A stretch of 30,627 nt of DNA from an uncultured Enterorhabdus sp. (GTDB taxonomy: Bacteria; Actinomycetota; Coriobacteriia; Coriobacteriales; Eggerthellaceae): contig CANSES010000011.1 of NCBI GenBank assembly GCA_947645965.1, forward strand, positions 1 through 30,627, given 5' to 3'. A model generated the notes under the pieces. The model was not told the origin of the DNA and searched no databases. It was given only the letters and a program-made list of their open reading frames with translations. The position numbers were made by a program, and so were the translations under genes. Of the stretch, positions 21,887 through 28,548 are shown piece by piece. How positions within the stretch are numbered: the first letter of the stretch is position 1; every line of letters begins with the position of its first letter.

Positions 21887-21901
21887 GTCTCTTCTCCTCT
21901 C

Positions 21902-22840
21902 TCATGAGAAACCTCCGATAAGCTCTAGCATCACTGGGCCGAGCACCAGCATCAGCATCGCGGGCAGGATGAGCACCGCCGTGGGCACCATCATCTTGAC
22001 CGGCGCCTTCGCCACCTGCTCCTGCTTGCGTGCGCGGTAGGCGGCCCGCGCCTCCCTTGCTGCGTCCTCCAGGCTTTCGGCAAGCGAGGATCCGAAGCGC
22101 AAGGAGCGCACCACGTTCTCCACCACCCGGCTGAACAGCGCCGAGTCATAGGAGGCGGCAACACGGCGCAGCGCCTCCTCGCGCGAGGTCAGGCCACAGC
22201 CCCACTGCCGCTGCGCGGCTGCGAGCGAGGAGGAAAGCAGCGTGTCGAAGTGCTCTCCGTAAAGCGCGAGGCTGCGATCGAACGACAGCCCGCTGCGGAG
22301 CCCCAATGCCACTACATCGAGCATCTCTGAGAGGTGCCGTTCCAGCTCCTCCGCCCGACAGCGGCACCGCCTCTCCACCGCCCAGCGCGGCGCCCGTGCT
22401 CCCGCGACGGCACCCGCCGCGCCCAGCAGCACCGCTACCTCGGGAGAGGCGGCCGACCCTACCAGAGCCCCGACCCCCGCGCCGGCCACCAGCAGGCGAA
22501 CGCGCGCCTCCCCGCACGCCTCTACCGTCACCGCATCCCCTAAGCCCGCCAGCCGCAGACGATCCTCGAACCACGGAGGGTGACGCAGCGGAGGGGGCGC
22601 CCACGGTCGAAAGGAGCCGGCTGCCATCTGCCGGGCGACAGCTGCCAGGTACCCTGCGACACGCTCGTCAGCGACCTCACGCCGATCGGAGAGCGAGGCT
22701 TCCATCCCCCGAACGCCTCGACGGTGCCGCAGACGACGCGCTGCTACGTCGGCACGCATCCATGCCCACAGCCCAAGGAACCCGGCGAACGCGCACGCGC
22801 CGACCGCCCAGGGCCACATCATCTGCTCCACGTCGATCAC
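21902..22840 (-). CDS. tadC: TadC inner-membrane platform protein
   Basis: This 312-residue protein of the type II secretion F family starts with a membrane helix (WPWAVGACAFAGFLGLWAWM) and carries the F domain (LSEMLDVVALGLRSGLSFDR, VVENVVRSLRFGSSLAESLE) and a C-terminal hydrophobic pair (MMVPTAVLILPAMLMLVLGP). With TadB it forms the platform on which TadA works. The start GTG at 22840 overlaps the tadB stop (GTGA), so translation should be coupled. Confidence 0.9.
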   Translation of the reverse strand: MIDVEQMMWPWAVGACAFAGFLGLWAWMRADVAARRLRHRRGVRGMEASLSDRREVADERVAGYLAAVARQMAAGSFRPWAPPPLRHPPWFEDRLRLAGLGDAVTVEACGEARVRLLVAGAGVGALVGSAASPEVAVLLGAAGAVAGARAPRWAVERRCRCRAEELERHLSEMLDVVALGLRSGLSFDRSLALYGEHFDTLLSSSLAAAQRQWGCGLTSREEALRRVAASYDSALFSRVVENVVRSLRFGSSLAESLEDAAREARAAYRARKQEQVAKAPVKMMVPTAVLILPAMLMLVLGPVMLELIGGFS

Positions 22841-23805
22841 TCCCTCTCAACGTCAAGCATCCGCCGGACGAGAACCACGCCCGTCACCTGCATGGCCAAC
22901 GCCGCTCCCAGTAGGACGAACCCAGCCGGGCTGCTGAAGAAGGGGGCGAGAAAGTCATCGCTGACCAAGGAAAACAACGCCACCAAGATGAACGGCATGA
23001 GCGTTACGATGCGAGCGGAGAGCTTCGCCTGCGCCGTCTGGACGCGAAGCGAACGGCGCAGCTCCAACTCGCCCTCCACCGACTCTCGCGCCGCCTCGAG
23101 CACCGTGGCCAGGCTTCCGCCGCTCTGATGCTGCACGTCAAGGGACACCGCCACAAATGAGAGCTCCGGCAGGCCTCGCTGATCACGGAAGACCGCCAGA
23201 GCCTCGGTGGGAGAGCATCCCGTGTCAAGGCGGGCCGCCGCGCGGGCGAACAAGGTGCCGATCCCATCGCCCATCTCGGCCGCCGTCTGCTTCAGCGTCT
23301 GCGAAAGGGAGAGCCCCGCCCGAAAGCACACCCCCATCGACCGCAGGGCCTCGGGCACCTCCTCGCGCAAAAGCACCTGGTGCCTCTCCCGGGCTGAGCG
23401 CAGCGCACCCGCAATCGCCACCGCGCCGCAGCCGACCACCGCCGCAGCGCACACCACCGATCCGGACGCCATCCCTGCCACCATGCCTGCCGCAAGACAG
23501 AGGCCAAGCGCCAAGCTGGCCAACGACTCCGCCGAGGCCAGCATCCCTCGCCCATCAAGCAGCGACTCAGCGTCCTGCGCCATGCGGCGCAGCCGCGTGC
23601 TGCGCAGGAGCGCTCGCGCAAACGGCCGCAGGGGCGCCACGCCGTTGCGCAGGAGCCAAGGCACCATGCCCGACCCACGCGATCCCACGAGCGCCTGGGC
23701 TCTACGCGCGCGTTCCACCGCCTCGGCGACTTGCTGGCCTAGCACCAGGCCCGCAGCCGCAGCGCCCGCTAGCGCGCCACCTGCCATGGCAACTGCCGTC
23801 TCCAT
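22837..23805 (-). CDS. tadB: TadB inner-membrane platform protein
   Basis: This 322-residue type II secretion F domain protein has N-terminal helices (AMAGGALAGAAAAGLVLGQ and later LALGLCLAAGMVAGMASGSV), the F domain (EEVPEALRSMGVCFRAGLSL, LDVQHQSGGSLATVLEAARE) and two C-terminal helices (LMPFILVALFSLVSDDF, FVLLGAALAMQVTGVVL). The ATG at 23805 has AGGTGG 4 nt upstream and lies 37 nt inside the end of tadA. An upstream in-frame reading to 23928 lies wholly within tadA and is rejected. It pairs with TadC. Confidence 0.9.
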   Translation of the reverse strand: METAVAMAGGALAGAAAAGLVLGQQVAEAVERARRAQALVGSRGSGMVPWLLRNGVAPLRPFARALLRSTRLRRMAQDAESLLDGRGMLASAESLASLALGLCLAAGMVAGMASGSVVCAAAVVGCGAVAIAGALRSARERHQVLLREEVPEALRSMGVCFRAGLSLSQTLKQTAAEMGDGIGTLFARAAARLDTGCSPTEALAVFRDQRGLPELSFVAVSLDVQHQSGGSLATVLEAARESVEGELELRRSLRVQTAQAKLSARIVTLMPFILVALFSLVSDDFLAPFFSSPAGFVLLGAALAMQVTGVVLVRRMLDVERE

Positions 23806-25097
23806 CGTTCCACCTCTCTCCCATCGATAAGGCCAGCTCGCGCCGCTTGAGCCACCCAAGAGGGCTCCGCGAGCCACTGCCCGCAAGCCTCCCCCAGCCC
23901 CCGCTCGTAGAGCGGAACGAGCTCGCAAGCCCGGCGCCGCTGATCAAAGGACACCTCGGCCGCAGCGGAGACGAAGCGCGTCCCATCGCGAGCGCGCATG
24001 GTCTGCACTATCAGGTCGAAGGCGTTGCCTATCTGGGCCTCCACCGCGTCGAGCGGCAGGTCAACCGCATAACGCACCATAGTGACCAGGCGGTCGACCA
24101 CCTCCTGCGGCGCATTGGCGTGCAGCGTGGTCAGCGAGCCCTCATGACCCGTGTTCATGGCCTGAAGCATGTCGAGCGCCTCTCCGCCACGGCACTCGCC
24201 GACGATGATGCGATCCGGCCGCATGCGCAGCGCGTTGATGACGAGCTCGCGAATGGTCACCTCTCCGGTTCCCTCGGCGTTGCTGGGCCGCGCCTCCAAC
24301 CGCACCACGTGGGGGTGCTCAGCGAACTTCAGCTCAGCCGAGTCCTCGATGGTGATGACGCGCTCCCCATGCGGGATATGGCACGACAACGCGTTCAGCA
24401 GCGTGGTCTTGCCGCTACCCGTCCCGCCCGACACCGCCACGTTCTTTCGCGCGACCACCGCCCACACGAGCATCTGACGAAAGTCGTCGCCAAACGACCC
24501 GCCCGCTGCCATCTCGTCAAGCGTCATGACGCGGCGCGAGAAGAGTCTGATGGTCAGCAACGGCCCATCAGGCGAAAGCGGGGGGATAATGGCGTGCACG
24601 CGGTGTCCCTCGGGAAGCCGCGCGCTCACCGTCGGCGAAGCCTCGTCGATGCGGCGTCCAAGCGGCCCGATGATGCGGTCGATGAGCACGCGCACCTGCT
24701 CATCGCTCGCGAAGACCGCGGGGCTGCGATGCAACCGGCCCTGGCGCTCGTAGTAGATGCTCTGCGTCCCATTGACCATGACCTCGGTCACCGTGTCGTC
24801 TTCGAGAAGCCCGTCGATGGGACCCATGCCGAAGACGACGTCCACAAGGTCATTCACCAGACGCTCGCGATCCTCCAAAGACACGCGCTCCCAGCCGCCC
24901 TCGGCGAAGGTCTGGCGGCAGGCAGCGCGCAGCTCGTTGCGCGCACGCTCGGGATTCTCGGCCATCAACGCGGCTACCTTCTCCATGGCAAGGTGCCTGC
25001 GAACACTGCGGCGCAGATCCTCCACCGTCGCCCCACGAGGCGCAGTCGCAACGTCGCGCGACGCCCCCACCGTCCGGGCGCGCTCGAGGAGCGTCAT
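23769..25097 (-). CDS. tadA: TadA/CpaF pilus-assembly ATPase
   Basis: This 442-residue secretion ATPase powers pilin polymerisation at the inner face of the membrane. It has the usual order of motifs: N-terminal domain with GPIDGLLEDDTVTEVMVNG, Walker A GGTGSGKTT (224-232), Asp/Glu box VITIEDSAEL, Walker B RIIVGE (296-301) and His box GHEGSLTTLHAN (317-328). The ATG overlaps the tadZ stop as ATGA and the gene overlaps tadB at its end. The C-terminal 50 residues beyond the ATPase fold (VPLYERGLGEACGQWLAEPS) appear lineage-specific. Confidence 0.95.
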   Translation of the reverse strand: MTLLERARTVGASRDVATAPRGATVEDLRRSVRRHLAMEKVAALMAENPERARNELRAACRQTFAEGGWERVSLEDRERLVNDLVDVVFGMGPIDGLLEDDTVTEVMVNGTQSIYYERQGRLHRSPAVFASDEQVRVLIDRIIGPLGRRIDEASPTVSARLPEGHRVHAIIPPLSPDGPLLTIRLFSRRVMTLDEMAAGGSFGDDFRQMLVWAVVARKNVAVSGGTGSGKTTLLNALSCHIPHGERVITIEDSAELKFAEHPHVVRLEARPSNAEGTGEVTIRELVINALRMRPDRIIVGECRGGEALDMLQAMNTGHEGSLTTLHANAPQEVVDRLVTMVRYAVDLPLDAVEAQIGNAFDLIVQTMRARDGTRFVSAAAEVSFDQRRRACELVPLYERGLGEACGQWLAEPSWVAQAARAGLIDGREVERWRRQLPWQVAR

Positions 25098-26758
25098 CGC
25101 TCGGCTCCTGACTCAATCGCAACCGATGCTTTGGGGCGTCTCCCCCAAAGGCCCGACTTCCGACCGCTGCGCGTACGCCCACGCCGGCGGTCGGGCGCAT
25201 CGGAAGCAGCCGGCTCCGACGCCGGTGGCGCGACCTTGCGCCCCTTCCGGCCACGCAGGCCGCCGCCCGCCTCGCCATCTGGCAAAAGCCCGTCGAGCAC
25301 GGAAGCCAGGCTCGCACATAGCTCATTGCGCTCAGCCGCGAGAGCCGCCGCCATCCCCGAGCCTAAGAGCTCCTCCACCGCCGTGCCGCCGTCGCGCAGC
25401 TCCGTGACAGGCGCTCCCTGCAGGGCGCAGGATACGTCAAGAGCGGTAAGGGGGGCGCCCTTGGCGCAGCGATTGAGCAGGAAGAGGAACGAGCCCGTGG
25501 CGATGCCGCAGCGCTCGCAGAGCTCGAGCGCATGGCGGCAGGCTCGCACCGACGAAGCTCGCTGATCCACCAGGAAGAGCGTGCGCGCGCTGCGCTCGAT
25601 AACGACAGCCTGCGCCTCCGACCAGCTGGATCCCGTGTTGACGAAAACCACGTCGAAGCGCGTCGAGGCCGCCTCCATGAGGCACGGCAGCTGCCCTGCC
25701 AGCTCCTCCGCCCGCTCCGGGCGACGCGGGGCAGCCACGAGCGCCGGAACCCCCTCCCCGACCAGCGTGTCAAGGCGTCGCGGATCGGCCAGCACCTCGT
25801 CCACCGTAGGCACATCAGAAGCCCCGAGCAGATCCGCCGCGTCTCCGAACTGGAGATCCCCGTCAACCAGAAGCACGCGCAGCCCTCGCGCCGCGGCCAG
25901 GCAAGCGCTCAAGACGGCGACGGCGCTCTTCCCGGCACCTCCGCTACCGCTCACCACGGACACCACATAGGCCGGCGCCTTCGCGGCGGAAGACTCTCCG
26001 GCCACAGCGTGGGACGGAGACGCTGCCGCAAGCGCGGGGGCGACGGGCGGCTCCGGTCTCCGAGACCCTCCGACAGCCACCGGAGGCAGCGGCGCGGTAT
26101 CGGCCGCCGACAACGCGGTTGGCGAAGAGGGCGCAGGCGGCGGCTCCGGCACGGGGGGTCGAGAGGCCCCCAGCGGCTCTGCCGCGGGTACCTGCGGGGC
26201 GTCCGCCATCCTCGCAAGCGCAGGCGGCGGCTCCGGAGCAAGCTCCTCCCCCAGGAGTTCCGGCTCCCGGGGAAGCTCGTCTATCCCCGGCAAGGGCCGG
26301 CGGACGCTGACCGTCGGCAGAGTCTCGCCGGAGGGCTCATCTGGCCGAGTGGACGCCTCGGCCGCGCGTAGGGCCGCTGCGCGCGCTGCCGCCCCCAGGC
26401 GGCGCCTCTCTTCGTGGGCGACGCGCCGCGCCAGTCCCTCAGGCGAGAGCATCCCCGTGATTCCCGCAGCCTGGGCACGGCTGATAGCCGATCCGCTGAG
26501 GCTCTCGGACACGAGGTAAATGGGGATGGAGGGGGCATCTCGTCGCAGGGCCGCCGCCAGGTTGACGGCGTCCATCTGATCGCTTGAGGCAACCCAAGCC
26601 TCCTCAACGGGGTCGCCTTGGCTCAGGCGATCGCGCGCCGCAGCTGCGTTCGAGAACGCCTCCAGCCAGGTTCGACGCGACCACGCCCTCCCATCTAGCC
26701 CCAGGGAAGGGGGATCGGCGAGCGACGCGCTGTCAGCGCACAGCAGTATGGTGCCCAT
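25094..26758 (-). CDS. tadZ: TadZ/CpaE localisation ATPase
   Basis: This 554-residue protein has three parts. An N-terminal receiver-like domain (about residues 1-115, ILLCADSASLADPPSLGLDG, IPIYLVSESLSGSAISRAQA) is followed by a Pro/Ala/Glu-rich linker (about 140-260) and a ParA/MinD-type ATPase with the deviant Walker A SGSGGAGKS (270-278), then VLLVDGDLQFGDAADLLG and a basic tail. The lysine of the usual deviant motif is Ser here. TadZ/CpaE proteins place the pilus machine at the cell pole. The ATG at 26758 has AAGGA 5 nt upstream; an ATG at 26791 has none. It lies 35 nt after cpaB. It is not the chromosomal ParA. Confidence 0.88.
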   Translation of the reverse strand: MGTILLCADSASLADPPSLGLDGRAWSRRTWLEAFSNAAAARDRLSQGDPVEEAWVASSDQMDAVNLAAALRRDAPSIPIYLVSESLSGSAISRAQAAGITGMLSPEGLARRVAHEERRRLGAAARAAALRAAEASTRPDEPSGETLPTVSVRRPLPGIDELPREPELLGEELAPEPPPALARMADAPQVPAAEPLGASRPPVPEPPPAPSSPTALSAADTAPLPPVAVGGSRRPEPPVAPALAAASPSHAVAGESSAAKAPAYVVSVVSGSGGAGKSAVAVLSACLAAARGLRVLLVDGDLQFGDAADLLGASDVPTVDEVLADPRRLDTLVGEGVPALVAAPRRPERAEELAGQLPCLMEAASTRFDVVFVNTGSSWSEAQAVVIERSARTLFLVDQRASSVRACRHALELCERCGIATGSFLFLLNRCAKGAPLTALDVSCALQGAPVTELRDGGTAVEELLGSGMAAALAAERNELCASLASVLDGLLPDGEAGGGLRGRKGRKVAPPASEPAASDAPDRRRGRTRSGRKSGLWGRRPKASVAIESGAER

Positions 26759-26793
26759 GGCAGTCCTTTCCGCCGGCCGAAGCCGGCTCATTT

Positions 26794-27459
26794 CTAGGCC
26801 TCGGCCCTAACGGGGCCCTTAGCATCCGTGGGAAGCACGAAGTAGATCTCGAGGTTCTGAGCCGCCGACACCAGCTCCTGCGCCGCCGAGGGCGCGACTG
26901 CGAGCGTCACCCACTCCACCGCGCCCGACGCAAGCGCCCCCGACGTGTCGGTGCTCGTAGCCACGACTAACGCGCGCGGAACGATCAACTCGGTAGCGCT
27001 TGCGCCCGTGGCGTAGACGTCAGCGCGCATCCCCGCCTGCAAGGCTCCGCCCACCGCCTGTACCTCGCGTGCGGGAACGCTCACGGCAGCAAGCCCCTCG
27101 GGGATATCCAGGGTCGGCGTCAGCCCTGCGCCAATGCGGCGAACCGTGAGCGCCTCTCCCTTCAAGATGGCCGCAGAGGCCTGCTTGCCCACCACCTCCC
27201 CGCGCGCAGTGACCACGCCGTCTGGCAGCAGGTCGGCCACCCACATCCCCATCGCCACCGCCCCCTCGTCGATGGTCTCGCCGGGCGCAATGTCGCGTCG
27301 GGCCACGCACACCTCCAGCTGATCGCCGCCATAGCGAGCCAGCGCCTCGGCACGAGCGGCCTCAGCCTGGTCGCTCACCTGCATGAGAAACGCGCCCGTG
27401 CAGATTGCGCAGCCTGCAGCGCAGGCGATGCCCACGGCCAGGGATCGACTTCGCTTCAT
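26794..27459 (-). CDS. cpaB: CpaB/RcpC-like pilus protein with SAF domain
   Basis: This 221-residue protein has one N-terminal membrane helix with three cysteines (LAVGIACAAGCAICTGAFLM), then the SAF domain (VCVARRDIAPGETIDEGAVA, VVGKQASAAILKGEALTVRR) and the C-terminal CpaB/RcpC half (AVSVPAREVQAVGGALQAGM, WVTLAVAPSAAQELVSAAQN). In diderms it works with the secretin; in this monoderm-type locus no secretin is present, so it may act in the envelope at the peptidoglycan. GGAGG lies 4 nt before the ATG. It is the first gene of the tad unit, whose promoter I cannot identify. Confidence 0.88.
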   Translation of the reverse strand: MKRSRSLAVGIACAAGCAICTGAFLMQVSDQAEAARAEALARYGGDQLEVCVARRDIAPGETIDEGAVAMGMWVADLLPDGVVTARGEVVGKQASAAILKGEALTVRRIGAGLTPTLDIPEGLAAVSVPAREVQAVGGALQAGMRADVYATGASATELIVPRALVVATSTDTSGALASGAVEWVTLAVAPSAAQELVSAAQNLEIYFVLPTDAKGPVRAEA

Positions 27460-27943
27460 AGAACCTCCGTCCTCTCAATGGAAACGCCATCATGAGCGCC
27501 CCCGCCGACACGTGGTCGGAAAACGGGCGACGGGGCGGGGGCGGGGAAGCGGAAGCCGGGCAGTTCGCACGCGAGACACGCACAGACCAGGGAGTTGCCC
27601 CTGCGGCGCAGAGGGCGGCCAAGACGGCGCCCCGTCGCCTCGCGAGCGACGCGAGAGCGCGCCCCGGGAGACGCTGAGGAGGCAGTAAGGGGAGACGAAC
27701 CGCACGCGAGCGTTGAGCGAGCACGGAAGGGCGGCATCGCACTCGCTGAGGGGGGGGGCGACGAGTGGGGCCCTCTGGGATACGCGACGGGCACGCCACG
27801 AATGGCTATCTGCCCAAGACCCAACCGGGCCTCGAATCCGCCTGCCAAAACCTGCCGAGGAAAACCCTTGACGAAACTCACCGACGCGCCTCACCGGACA
27901 CTCGTCTGCCAAGTTCTGCCAGGAAGCTATCCGTCTACAGAGA
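27460..27943. other. Gene-free spacer between tad and tRNA-Val
   Basis: No credible gene is present; the open frames on both strands are Arg/Pro-rich, and one starts by translating the tRNA. It holds a G9 tract (27750-27758) and CTGCCAA repeats near 27840-27931. It should contain the tad promoter, but I find no convincing -35/-10 pair. Confidence 0.6.
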
Positions 27944-27955
27944 GCCATAGAAAAG

Positions 27956-27982
27956 AAAAACCCCATTTGAAATGGGGTTTTT
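27956..27982 (-). terminator. Strong terminator after tRNA-Val
   Basis: AAAAACCCCATTT (27956-27968) and AAATGGGGTTTTT (27970-27982) are perfect inverted arms, with A- and U-runs on both strands, so it can act in both directions. Outer sequences CCATAGAAAA (27945-27954) and TTTTTCTATGG (27987-27997) extend the stem into the tRNA CCA end. Confidence 0.92.
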
Positions 27983-27994
27983 CTCCTTTTTCTA

Positions 27995-28069
27995 TGGTGG
28001 TCGCGGAGGGATTTGAACCCCCGACCTTGTGCTTGTAAGGCACCTGCGCTCCCGCTGCGCCACGCGACC
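27995..28069 (-). tRNA. tRNA-Val(UAC)
   Basis: The minus strand folds as a 75-nt tRNA with encoded CCA: acceptor stem GGTCGCG/CGCGACC, D arm GCGC...GCGC, T arm GGGGGTTCAAATCCCTC and discriminator A. The anticodon loop is CTTACAA, giving anticodon UAC for valine GUA codons. The terminator follows directly. Confidence 0.95.
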
Positions 28070-28079
28070 GTCATGTTAA

Positions 28080-28107
28080 GAGGAGCGCCGCTTCATGGCG
28101 GCTCCTC
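28080..28107. terminator. Hairpin between tRNA-Val and the small minus-strand frame
   Basis: GAGGAGC (28080-28086) pairs with GCTCCTC (28101-28107), extended by a GCCG/TGGC helix with one bulged G. TTAA follows on the minus strand. It may end transcripts coming from the right. Confidence 0.35.
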
Positions 28108-28130
28108 GCGTTTCGGTATTTTCCCACAGA

Positions 28131-28145
28131 TGCCCCGCGGGGGCA
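28131..28145 (-). terminator. Small GC hairpin after the 28149 stop
   Basis: TGCCCC and GGGGCA form a 6-bp stem around GCG, 4 nt past the stop of the putative small gene. It lacks a U-tract. Confidence 0.4.
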
Positions 28146-28148
28146 ATC

Positions 28149-28262
28149 TTAACGATAGTTGCCGGCCCGATCGCCCCTGAGAAGCTTGGACTGCCCCTTG
28201 AGGTGGCGGGCCCTCTTGACGGTGGAGACGAGGTCGGCGAAGATCCAGCGTTCGAGTCGCAC
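28149..28262 (-). CDS. Putative 37-residue basic protein or remnant of a longer gene
   Basis: The frame reads RLERWIFADLVSTVKRARHL and ends RGDRAGNYR before a TAA, with C/G in nearly all third positions, as in real genes here. A GC hairpin follows the stop. The first plausible initiator is GTG 28262, without a good ribosome-binding site. Upstream, the same frame becomes Pro/Arg repeat translation (28270-28450), so this may be the 3' end of a broken gene. No family is recognised. Confidence 0.3.
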   Translation of the reverse strand: MRLERWIFADLVSTVKRARHLKGQSKLLRGDRAGNYR

Positions 28263-28548
28263 CGGCGGCAGAGCGCGGGGGTACGGGGAGTGCGGCAAGC
28301 GCCGGGGGGCGGGGATGTGGCGGGGCGGAATGCGAGACGCGGGCAGGATAAGGGACGAGACGGGGGCGCGGGCACGGCGGCGGGGCGTGTCGGCGGGGCG
28401 CGCGGGTGCGGCGGGGCGCAGCGGCGGGACGCGCGGGTGCGGAGGGCGCCGTTTCCGCTTGAATGTGGGGCTGTGCCAGCGGCAGGTGCGATCAGGGGCT
28501 TCTGTGTCATAATCGGACTCGAGAACATCGAGGGAGAGCAGGCACATC
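28263..28548. other. GC-repeat spacer upstream of the activator gene
   Basis: There is no gene. The stretch at 28270-28450 is built of degenerate GGCGGGGCG units, with GCGCGGGTGCGG occurring twice. The activator's promoter should lie between 28480 and 28530; CATAAT (28508-28513) is a possible -10. Confidence 0.5.

Noticed and set aside
23157..25565. 802-residue plus-strand frame opposite tadA/tadB
   Set aside because: It is antisense to well-supported tad genes; its length comes from high GC.
25094..26758. tadZ product as the ParA partner of the two parS sites
   Set aside because: It has a receiver-like N-terminus and lies in the tad operon, so it is TadZ/CpaE; chromosomal parA/parB are not in the window.
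27490..28074. 194-residue minus-strand frame starting VAWRSGSAGALQAQGRGF
   Set aside because: Its beginning is a translation of the tRNA-Val gene, and the rest is Arg/Ser-rich spacer DNA.
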